Shown here: in pieces, positions 17,989-25,652 of the stretch | Numbering within the stretch: the stretch's first letter is position 1 | How the letters are laid out: every line of letters begins with the position of its first letter | NCBI RefSeq assembly: GCF_002303925.1 | Contig: NZ_MRCS01000012.1 | Location: 62,001-126,000, forward strand | Source: Pseudomonas sp. ACN8 | GTDB taxonomy: Bacteria; Pseudomonadota; Gammaproteobacteria; Pseudomonadales; Pseudomonadaceae | Length of the DNA stretch: 64,000 bases | Direction: 5' to 3' | Position numbers and translations under genes: made by a program | The notes under the pieces: generated by a model | Told to the model about the DNA's origin: nothing | Seen by the model: the letters and a program-made list of their open reading frames with translations, nothing else | The model's database searches: none

Positions 17989-18794
17989 CAGAGCGCATCC
18001 CCGTATCGCTGTTTACGCTCGTAGAGCTTGTTGGCCTTGCCGTCGAGCCAGCTCAGCAACCCGGCTTCTTCGCTCAGTATCAGGCGTAGCGGCTGCTGGA
18101 AATAGCCTTTGAGGAAACGCAACTTGTCGCGACGGGTCAGGCCGATGTCCAGCGCGGAAAAGTACAGCGCGGCCAGGTCCTTGTTGCGCCAGCGCGAGGT
18201 GATCGCCGGACGGGTCTGGGCGCGGTGCAGGTCAATCACCGAGAGTTTGAAGTCGTCGGCAGTCACCGGCTTGTCGGTGTGCAGCAGGAAATGGCAGATG
18301 TAGCAGTCGCGGTGGTTGACCCCGGCACGGTGCATCATGCCGGTCATGCGTGCGACTTCGGCGATCAGCGCGCGCTTGAGTTTTGGCTCGGGCGGCTGCT
18401 TGACCCAGTTGATACTGAAGTCTTCCAGGCTGACCGTCGGCGCCAGCTCTTCTGTAACGATGAAGGAGTGCTGGTCGGCCGGGTTGCTGCCCTTTTCGCC
18501 ATACGCGACGGCGGTCATGGTCGGCACGCCGACTTCCTGGAGGCGTTGAATGGCCTTCCACTCCTGGCCGGCCCCCAGTACAGGAAGCTTGGCAGTGAGC
18601 AGGTTCTTGAAGATTTCGGCCCAGCCAATGCCACGGTGGATTTTCACGAAGAACCCGTTGCCGTCGACTTCCGTGCGTAATGTCCGGCGCGCTTCCAGCT
18701 CGCGGTACACCTCGCCCTTGAGTCCCTCGACTTCGGCGAACGGGTCGCGTCCAGCCCAGAGGCTCTTGAACGGTTCAGCCAGCATCAACTTCAT
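17988..18794 (-). CDS. waaP: WaaP, LPS core heptose I kinase
   Basis: A 268-residue cytoplasmic kinase that phosphorylates heptose I of the inner core, an essential or near-essential step in P. aeruginosa. It starts MKLMLAEPFKSLWAGRDPF, typical of WaaP, and shows NGFFVKIHRGIGW (Lys), AIQRLQEVGVPTMTAVAYGEKG, HRAGVNHRDCYICHFLLH (HRD catalytic Asp) and LSVIDLHRAQTR (metal Asp). It abuts the waaG stop with no gap. Length and motifs match the family, so the call is firm. Confidence 0.95.
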   Translation of the reverse strand: MKLMLAEPFKSLWAGRDPFAEVEGLKGEVYRELEARRTLRTEVDGNGFFVKIHRGIGWAEIFKNLLTAKLPVLGAGQEWKAIQRLQEVGVPTMTAVAYGEKGSNPADQHSFIVTEELAPTVSLEDFSINWVKQPPEPKLKRALIAEVARMTGMMHRAGVNHRDCYICHFLLHTDKPVTADDFKLSVIDLHRAQTRPAITSRWRNKDLAALYFSALDIGLTRRDKLRFLKGYFQQPLRLILSEEAGLLSWLDGKANKLYERKQRYGDAL

Positions 18795-19916
18795 TTAAGC
18801 GTGCTCCGCCAGAATCACATCGGCCGCGTGCTGCGGCATGCTGTAGAGGTCGGCCGTTTCGGCGAAGGCCAGACCATTGCGGCTCCAGGCCGCCCTTGCT
18901 TGAGCGTCGTTCAACATGCCGGTCAGGTACTGCGTCAGTTGTGCCTGATCGAACGGTTCGTCCAGCACCAGACCCGCATCGGCCTCGGCGATGTAATGGG
19001 CATAACCGCACACCGCACTCACCAGCACCGGCAGGCCGGCCACCAGGGCTTCGAGCAAAACCGTCCCGGTATTTTCGTTGTACGCCGGGTGGATCAACAG
19101 ATCGGCACCCAACAGGAAACGCGGGATATCGCTGCGGCCCTTGAGGAAGGTGACGTTATCACCCAGCCCCAATGTCGCACTCTGCATCTGGAATAACTTG
19201 GGGTCATCCTGGCCAATTACAAACAGCCGGGTGCGCTTCTTGAGATCAGCGGGCAATGCCGCCAACGCCTTGAGGCTGCGATCGACGCCCTTGGTCTTGA
19301 ACCCGGAGCCGATCTGCACCAGCAGCAGTTCGTCGTCCTTGAGATTGAATTCAGCGCGGAACCCGGCGCGAATGTCATCGGCATCCACCGGCCGGCGACG
19401 ATCCTGGGCGATGCCCGGCGGCAGCAGGTGAAAGCGCTCCAGCGGCGTGTCGTAATGCTTGATGAACAGCGGCTGCTGGACCTCGGAAATCATCAGTACT
19501 TCGGTCTTCGCCTCTTTGGCGAACACCGCCCGCTCGTATTCGGCGAAGTGGCGATAGCGGCCCCAACGGCGATACAGCGAGTTACGCAGGTTCTGCGCCT
19601 TGTCTTCGAAACAGCCGTCAGCGGCGTAGTAGACGTCCAGGCCCGGCATCTTGTTGAAACCGATCAGGCGATCCACCGGGCGCTTGGCCAGGTCCGCCTC
19701 CATCCATTCGCTGAGTTTTTCGTTGCGCCGATGGTTGAAGAACGCCTTGACCGGCGCCACCAGCACTTCGAAACCCGGCGGTACGTCGCCTTCCCAGATC
19801 AGCGTGTAGACGCGAATCTGATGGCCGCGCTTCTGACACTCCAGGGCGATTCGCATGAAATCGCGCTGCAAGCCGCCAAACGGAAAATACTTGTACAAGA
19901 CAAATGCCAATTGCAT
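18795..19916 (-). CDS. waaG: WaaG, LPS core glycosyltransferase
   Basis: A 373-residue GT-B (family 4) transferase. It starts MQLAFVLYKYFPFGGLQRDFMRIA, the WaaG signature, and includes NKMPGLDVYYAADGCFEDKA in the acceptor half and NENTGTVLLEALVAGLPVLVS, the donor motif with catalytic Glu. WaaG adds the first outer-core sugar to heptose II; in Pseudomonas that residue is galactosamine rather than glucose. The ATG at 19916 overlaps the waaC stop by one base. Confidence 0.94.
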   Translation of the reverse strand: MQLAFVLYKYFPFGGLQRDFMRIALECQKRGHQIRVYTLIWEGDVPPGFEVLVAPVKAFFNHRRNEKLSEWMEADLAKRPVDRLIGFNKMPGLDVYYAADGCFEDKAQNLRNSLYRRWGRYRHFAEYERAVFAKEAKTEVLMISEVQQPLFIKHYDTPLERFHLLPPGIAQDRRRPVDADDIRAGFRAEFNLKDDELLLVQIGSGFKTKGVDRSLKALAALPADLKKRTRLFVIGQDDPKLFQMQSATLGLGDNVTFLKGRSDIPRFLLGADLLIHPAYNENTGTVLLEALVAGLPVLVSAVCGYAHYIAEADAGLVLDEPFDQAQLTQYLTGMLNDAQARAAWSRNGLAFAETADLYSMPQHAADVILAEHA

Positions 19917-20977
19917 CAGCGCAGCTCCTCAGCCATTAACAACGTGCTCAGTCGGCTGGCGACACGCTCGGGATTCAGACGCGTGAAGCACAACGGCCAC
20001 TCGCGTTTGAGGTCAAATTGACGGGCATCTTCAGCCGTCGGTTGATAAGTGCATTTCTTTTGCAGGCACGGCGCACAAGGGAAGTCGCTGGCCAAGTGAA
20101 TCTGCACTTTGCCATAGGCGCCGGTCAGGCCCGGATTGGTCGGGCCGAACAGCGACAGCGTCGGTACATCCAGCGCGGCGGCCAGATGGCCGAGGCCGGT
20201 GTCCACCGCCACGCAGGCTTGTGCACCCGCCAACACCTTGCCGACACCGGCCAGGTTCAGCTTGGGCAACACTTCGGCGTGTTTGAAACCGGCAGCGATG
20301 CGCTCGGCCCGGGCTTTCTCCTGCGCATTGCCCCACGGCAGCTTCACCCCGACGCCCAGGTAGCCGACTCGCTCGGTCAGTTCGCGCCAGTACGCTTCGG
20401 GCCAGTGCTTGGTGTCCCAGGTGGTGCCATGCAGAAACACCACGTACGGATTCTTGCGCGGCAATTCCACCAGGCGCTCGATATTCAGGCCGTAGTCACC
20501 CAGGCCTTTGGGCAAGTCATAGCCCAACGCGATGGCGAACAACTGACGCACTCGCTCCACCGCATGCTGCCCGCGGGCAACGGCCAGGCGTCGATCGTAA
20601 AAGCGCGCAGCGATGGGCTCACGCGCCGAGCTTTTATCAAGGCCGGCCACCGGGGCCTTGACGTAACGGGTCAGCCAGGCGCTTTTCAGCAAGCCCTGGG
20701 CATCGATCACCAAGTCATAATTCGTGGCGCGAACACTTTGCTTGAAGCGCTTCCACTCACCGCTCTTGATGGTCTGCCAGATGTTTTTGCGCCAGCGACG
20801 GATCGCCACCGGAATCACCTTGCCCACCGCCGGATGCCAGGTCGGGATCTCGGCAAAGCCTTCTTCCACCACCCAGTCGAATTTGATGCCGGGAATCGCC
20901 CGCGCCGCGTCGGTCAACGCCGGCAACGCGTGAATGACATCGCCCAACGAAGAAGTCTTGATCAACAGAACCCGCAA
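19916..20977 (-). CDS. waaC: WaaC, heptosyltransferase I
   Basis: A 353-residue GT-B family 9 transferase that adds heptose I to Kdo2-lipid A from ADP-heptose. Signatures are MRVLLIKTSSLGDVIHALPALTDA, FDWVVEEGFAEIP, and VAVDTGLGHLAAALDVPTLSLFGPTNPGLTGAYG split over the heptosyltransferase domain. The start codon is TTG at 20977, two bases after the waaF stop. The CxxCxxKxC-like run ending in KCTYQ near the C-terminus is typical of Pseudomonas WaaC. Confidence 0.95.
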   Translation of the reverse strand: MRVLLIKTSSLGDVIHALPALTDAARAIPGIKFDWVVEEGFAEIPTWHPAVGKVIPVAIRRWRKNIWQTIKSGEWKRFKQSVRATNYDLVIDAQGLLKSAWLTRYVKAPVAGLDKSSAREPIAARFYDRRLAVARGQHAVERVRQLFAIALGYDLPKGLGDYGLNIERLVELPRKNPYVVFLHGTTWDTKHWPEAYWRELTERVGYLGVGVKLPWGNAQEKARAERIAAGFKHAEVLPKLNLAGVGKVLAGAQACVAVDTGLGHLAAALDVPTLSLFGPTNPGLTGAYGKVQIHLASDFPCAPCLQKKCTYQPTAEDARQFDLKREWPLCFTRLNPERVASRLSTLLMAEELR

Positions 20978-20978
20978 G

Positions 20979-22013
20979 TTATTTGACCTCGACCACAGTG
21001 CCTTGCAACCGCTGCAAGGCTTCGTTCACAGCCTGCGGCATGAGCTGGCGCAGGCAATTGTAATGGCCGAAACGGCAGGTGCGGTCGAAGCATGGGCTGC
21101 ATTCGATACCCAGGCGAACGACTTCGACGTGCTCGGCCAGCGGTGGCGTGAACCCCGGCGATGTCGAACCGTAGACGGCGACCAGCGGGCGGTTCAGCGC
21201 GGCGGCGACGTGCATCAGGCCGGAGTCGTTGGACACTACCGCATCGGCGCAGGACATCAGGTCGATGGCTTCGGCCAGCGAGGTGCCGCCGCTGAGGTTC
21301 ACTGACTCCTCACGCAGGCCGGGAATCAGCCGCGCGCGGATGTCTTCGCCCACGGCGTGATCGTTTTTCGAACCGAACAGCCAGACTTGCCAGCCCTCGC
21401 GGATCTTCGCTTCGGCCACCTTGGCGTAATGCTCGGACGGCCAGCGTTTGGACTCGCCGAACTCGGCGCCGGGGCACAGGGCCAACACCGGGCGGTCGAG
21501 GGTCAGGCCGAATTTGGCCAACGCTGCTTCGCGGGTAACCGGGTCGATCTGCAGCGTCGGGCGCGGATAGGGTTTTGGCAATTCAGCGCCCGGCTCGAAC
21601 GCCAGGGCCATGAAGCGCTCGATCATCAACGGGTAACGATCCTTGTCCAGCGTGCGCACATCATTGAGCAGGCCATAGCGCAATTCGCCACGCCAGCCGG
21701 TGCGTTTCGGGATGCCGGCAAAGAACGGCACCAGCGCCGACTTCAGGGAGTTGGGCAACAGGATCGCCTGGTCGTACTGGCCGGCCAGGGATTTGCCGAT
21801 GCGTCGACGCGTTGCCAGCTCCAGGACACCGTGACCGAGCGGAAAGCTCAAGGCCTGACGAACTTCGGGCATGCGCTCAAGAATCGGCCGGCTCCACTCG
21901 GGGGCCAGCACGTCGATTTCGCATTGCGGGTGGCGTTGTTTCAGACACTGGAAAAGTGTCTGCGCCATCACCATGTCACCGACCCAACTGGGCCCAACGA
22001 TCAGAATTTTCAT
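20979..22013 (-). CDS. waaF: WaaF, heptosyltransferase II
   Basis: A 344-residue family 9 transferase that adds heptose II to heptose I. It begins MKILIVGPSWVGDMVMAQTLF and has LALCPGAEFGESKRWPSEHYA, the ADP-heptose binding segment, and VVSNDSGLMHVAAALNRPLVAVYGS in the C-terminal half. It is the first gene of the leftward core run waaF-waaC-waaG-waaP-wapP-wapQ, all tightly packed. Upstream lie only repeats, not ilvE as in PAO1. Confidence 0.95.
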   Translation of the reverse strand: MKILIVGPSWVGDMVMAQTLFQCLKQRHPQCEIDVLAPEWSRPILERMPEVRQALSFPLGHGVLELATRRRIGKSLAGQYDQAILLPNSLKSALVPFFAGIPKRTGWRGELRYGLLNDVRTLDKDRYPLMIERFMALAFEPGAELPKPYPRPTLQIDPVTREAALAKFGLTLDRPVLALCPGAEFGESKRWPSEHYAKVAEAKIREGWQVWLFGSKNDHAVGEDIRARLIPGLREESVNLSGGTSLAEAIDLMSCADAVVSNDSGLMHVAAALNRPLVAVYGSTSPGFTPPLAEHVEVVRLGIECSPCFDRTCRFGHYNCLRQLMPQAVNEALQRLQGTVVEVK

Positions 22014-22133
22014 GTGGTTTCCATAAACGAACCGGGGAGGCCTACGCCTCCCCGCCTCGAAAATCTCTGCAGGAGCACGGTGGCTTGCGATGGGTCATCA
22101 CCTTCAACATTGCTGTCGACTGTCACTCCGCTA

Positions 22134-22300
22134 TCGCGAGCAAGCTCGCTCCCACATTGGGTATTGGTGTACCTCGATCCGCATGACACTGCAGATCTAC
22201 TGTGGGAGCGAGCTTGCTCGCGATGGTCGTTAACGATAACGCGGCAAGTCTGGCACCCCGCTGCGCTCTCAAGTTCATCGCGAGCAAGCTCGCTCCTACA
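22134..22300. repeat. cluster of three REP-like repeats between waaF and glnE
   Basis: Three 23-bp elements at 22134-22156, 22201-22223 (opposite orientation) and 22278-22300 fill most of the 316-bp gap. One copy has CCTACA instead of CCCACA at its edge. Nothing else was recognised in this gap; the waaF promoter probably lies at its left end. Confidence 0.85.
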
Positions 22301-22329
22301 GGGGATATTGGCGTATCAAATATCCCGTT

Positions 22330-25269
22330 TCAGCTTAGCCCCAGCTCACGCCAGATCCGCATGACCTGCCGCCGTTCGTCCGCGAACTGGTCGCCCGGAA
22401 TCACCCCCGGGCCCTTCTGCAAGGCCTGCCGGTGGGCGGCGGAACGGTACGCTTTATACGCTTCACGCAACAGGCTGGCATCTTCGACGGGCATCAGCCC
22501 TTCATGCTCAAGCTCTTCCAGAATGCGGATGTTGTCCGTCCAGCGCAGCAATGGCGGGTGTGTTTCGGACCACGCCAGGGCCGCGTATTGCACCATAAAT
22601 TCAATATCGACGATACCTCCGGCGTCCTGCTTGATATCGAACGGCGCCGTGGCTTCGAAGGCATTTGCCCCGGTGCCGGCCGCGGTGCTCTTGCTGCCCA
22701 GGTTATCGCGCATCTTGGCGCGCATCTCGCTGACCTCCTGGCGCAGGGTTGGCAGGTCACGCGTCTTGCCCAATATCGCAGCACGGACTTTCTCGAAGGC
22801 CTGGCCGACATCCTGACTGCCCACCAACACCCGCGCCCGCACCAGCGCCTGGTGCTCCCAGGTCCAGGCTTCGTTCTCCTGATAACGGGCAAACGCCCCC
22901 AGGGAACTCACCAGCAAGCCCGACGCGCCGGAAGGCCGCAGGCGCATGTCCACTTCATACAGCTGCCCGGAGTTGGTCTGCGCCGTCAGCAAGTGAATGA
23001 TCCGCTGCCCCAGCCGGGTGAAAAATTGCGCGCCGTCGATGGGTTTGACGCCATCGGTTTCAGCCTGCGGATCGCCGTCGTGGATGAACACCAGGTCCAG
23101 GTCCGAACCATGCCCGAGTTCCAGGCCGCCGACTTTTCCATAACCGACAATGATGAAGCCGGGATCGCACAAGGTGCCATCGGTGCGCAGCGGTGTGCCG
23201 TACTTGGCCACCGTTTGCCTCCAGGCCAGCGCCAGCACTTGTTCCAGGATCGCCTCGGCGAGCCAGGTCAGGTAATCGCTGACTTTCATCAGCGGCAGGC
23301 TGCCGGCGATTTCCGAGGCGGCTACCCGCAAGCGGTGCGCCAGCTTGAAATGGCGCAGGGCTTCCATTTGCTGCTCGAGGTCGTCCTCGGGAATCCGTGT
23401 CAGACGCTCGCGCAATTCGGCGGCCAGTTCTGGCGCCAGTGGCGGCTTGAACAGTCGGCCTTCATTGAGCAATTCGTCGAGCAGCAGCGGAAAACGGGTA
23501 ATTTGCTCGGCGATCCACGGGCTCGCCGCGCACAGCGTCAGCAATCGCCGCAACGCACTGGGGTTCTCGGTCAACAGCACCAGGTACGCCGAACGACGGG
23601 CCACGGCTTCGACCAGTGGCAGCACTCGTTCCAATACCAGGTCCGGATTGTCATGCTCCACGGCCTGTGCCAGCAATCGCGGAATAAAAGCATCGAGACG
23701 TTCGCGCCCCAGACGCTGCATCGCCCTCAATTGTGGACTGCCGCGCAAACCGGCCAGGGCTCTCAAGGCCTCTGGGGCATCCTTGAAACCGCCCTCTTCC
23801 AGCTGGCGGCAGGCGGCCTCATCGTCCTGGGCCTCTTCCCACAGCGGCAACCACTCACCGCCGACCACCACTTCGCTTTCGGCGCCCAGCTCTTCATCGG
23901 GATCGGCGATCACCTGCCCGAAGTGCCAGGCAATACGGCCGCGCCAATACATCAGCTGTTCGTGGAACGCCGTCCAGTTGGCGAAACCCAGCATAAAGGC
24001 AATGCGCGCCTGATCCTGCTCGCCATCGGGCAACATTTGCGTCTGGCGATCGGCAATCGCCTGAATCGCGTGTTCGGTGTAACGCAGGAATTCGTAACCT
24101 TCACGCATTTCGCTGATCACGGCCGGCGGCAGATAACCCTGACCTTCCAGCGTGCTCAGCACCTTTAATAGTGGGCGCTGCTGCAAGCTCAGATCACGGC
24201 CGCCATGGATCAGCTGGAATGCCTGGGCAATGAACTCGACTTCACGAATACCGCCGGAGCCGAGCTTGATGTTATCGGCCATGCCCTTGCGCCGCACTTC
24301 CTGCTGGATCAGCTGCTTCATGGTGCGCAGCGCTTCGATGGCGGAAAAATCCAGGTAACGCCGGTAAACGAACGGGCGCAGCATCTCTTGCAGCTGCGCG
24401 CCGGCTACCTGATCGCCGGCCACCACCCGCGACTTGATCATCGCGTAGCGTTCCCAGTCGCGACCCTGGTCCTGGTAATACTGCTCCAGCGCGTTGAAGC
24501 TCAGCACCAGTGCGCCCGCCGAACCGTAAGGACGCAAGCGCATGTCGACGCGGAATACAAAGCCGTCGACGGTCATCGGGTCCAGGGCCTTGATCAGCCG
24601 CTGGCCCAGACGAATGAAGAACTCCTGATTATCCAGCGGGCGTTTGACGCCGACGGTTTCACCACCCTCGGGATAGGCGAAAATCAGGTCGATGTCCGAC
24701 GACAGGTTCAGCTCCACGGCGCCGAGCTTGCCCATGCCGAGAACGACCATCTGCTGCGGCTCGCCGCTGCGCCGCCCGGTCGGCACGCCGAACTGCTGGC
24801 AATGGCGCAGGTACAACCATTGATAGGCCTGATCGATGCTGGCATCGGCCATGTCCGAAAGGTCGCGGCAGGTCTGGATCAAATCGGCCTGGCGGGTCAG
24901 GTCGCGCCAGATGATCCGCACCTGATGGCGGGCTCGCTGGCGACGCAAGGCGCGGCCAAGCTGATCGTCGGTCTCGGCCACGCTCACGGCGGCCGCGATC
25001 TGCCCGCATAACTCACCGGGGGCGAAGCGGCGGTCCAGTTCGCCGGACTGCACCAGCCCCAGCAACATCAAAGGGTCACGAACACACTGTTCAATCACGA
25101 AATCGCTGGCGGCGGTGACGCGGGCAAATTGCGCCCAGCGCTCCGGCGTCCAGGCAGACAGACCGTGGTCATCGTCCAAGGCAGCGACGGCAGCCCGGAA
25201 CGACTGCTCGGCGCGGGTGACAAACGGCAGGAGAATGGCGGGCAGTTCAGCAAGCGAAGGGAGGCTCAT
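22330..25269 (-). CDS. glnE: GlnE, glutamine synthetase adenylyltransferase/removase
   Basis: A 979-residue bifunctional enzyme that adenylylates and deadenylylates glutamine synthetase to match activity to nitrogen supply. It has two nucleotidyltransferase domains: one with GMGKLGAVELNLSSDIDLIF (Asp192 and Asp194) and another with GYGKVGGLELGHGSDLDLVF near residue 705. A helical linker for GlnB binding lies between them. The E. coli protein is 946 residues, so the length is normal. In E. coli the first domain is the deadenylylase and the second the adenylylase. It starts at ATG 25269, divergent from aceE. Confidence 0.96.
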   Translation of the reverse strand: MSLPSLAELPAILLPFVTRAEQSFRAAVAALDDDHGLSAWTPERWAQFARVTAASDFVIEQCVRDPLMLLGLVQSGELDRRFAPGELCGQIAAAVSVAETDDQLGRALRRQRARHQVRIIWRDLTRQADLIQTCRDLSDMADASIDQAYQWLYLRHCQQFGVPTGRRSGEPQQMVVLGMGKLGAVELNLSSDIDLIFAYPEGGETVGVKRPLDNQEFFIRLGQRLIKALDPMTVDGFVFRVDMRLRPYGSAGALVLSFNALEQYYQDQGRDWERYAMIKSRVVAGDQVAGAQLQEMLRPFVYRRYLDFSAIEALRTMKQLIQQEVRRKGMADNIKLGSGGIREVEFIAQAFQLIHGGRDLSLQQRPLLKVLSTLEGQGYLPPAVISEMREGYEFLRYTEHAIQAIADRQTQMLPDGEQDQARIAFMLGFANWTAFHEQLMYWRGRIAWHFGQVIADPDEELGAESEVVVGGEWLPLWEEAQDDEAACRQLEEGGFKDAPEALRALAGLRGSPQLRAMQRLGRERLDAFIPRLLAQAVEHDNPDLVLERVLPLVEAVARRSAYLVLLTENPSALRRLLTLCAASPWIAEQITRFPLLLDELLNEGRLFKPPLAPELAAELRERLTRIPEDDLEQQMEALRHFKLAHRLRVAASEIAGSLPLMKVSDYLTWLAEAILEQVLALAWRQTVAKYGTPLRTDGTLCDPGFIIVGYGKVGGLELGHGSDLDLVFIHDGDPQAETDGVKPIDGAQFFTRLGQRIIHLLTAQTNSGQLYEVDMRLRPSGASGLLVSSLGAFARYQENEAWTWEHQALVRARVLVGSQDVGQAFEKVRAAILGKTRDLPTLRQEVSEMRAKMRDNLGSKSTAAGTGANAFEATAPFDIKQDAGGIVDIEFMVQYAALAWSETHPPLLRWTDNIRILEELEHEGLMPVEDASLLREAYKAYRSAAHRQALQKGPGVIPGDQFADERRQVMRIWRELGLS

Positions 25270-25303
25270 GGTCTATCCTTGATCGGCGTACAACGGACTG
25301 CAT

Positions 25304-25328
25304 GTAGTGGTTTTCGAAAACCCACTAC
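25304..25328. repeat. near-perfect inverted repeat upstream of glnE
   Basis: The 25-bp element has arms GTAGTGG and CCCACTAC around a perfect TTTTCGAAAA core. It lies 35 bp before the glnE start. It could be an operator, a transcript-start hairpin, or a terminator-like element between the divergent genes; no factor is recognised. Confidence 0.5.
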
Positions 25329-25475
25329 CTGAGGGAGTGTCGAACAAAAGTTAGAAATAGCTGAAATTTCTTTAATTTTGGCAGCCAGCATCAAGCTTTT
25401 ACCTTTTGTAGTTGGAAAAAGACCAACCTTAACGATTATTCTCACAACGCAGCCGGGGGCCACAAGCCGCTCTTC

Positions 25476-25542
25476 TGTAGTTTTACTACTCGTATATACA
25501 TTAGCCGGGCTGAAATGCCGGAAGATTTGTAGTAAAACTACA
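25476..25542 (+). promoter_or_regulatory. paired palindromic operator-like boxes in the aceE promoter region
   Basis: Two 15-bp boxes of form TGTAG-N5-CTACA. Box 1 (25476-25490) reads TGTAGTTTTACTACT, one end base off; box 2 (25528-25542) reads TGTAGTAAAACTACA, perfect. Their centres are 52 bp apart, about five helical turns, so a repressor could bridge them. A TATATA/TATACA -10 candidate at 25493-25500 lies just after box 1. The boxes resemble sites of HexR-type or GntR-type central-carbon regulators; the regulator is inference. The rest of the 383-bp glnE-aceE gap has no gene. Confidence 0.6.
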
Positions 25543-25652
25543 CGCCGCCGGAACAACCTGTCGGCAATCCAAGAATTCATAACGTCTGCCCACAAGGCCA
25601 GTCGCTAACTCAGGCAACCGATTCTGGTAGCCTTTCCGCCCTGGAGCAAGCC

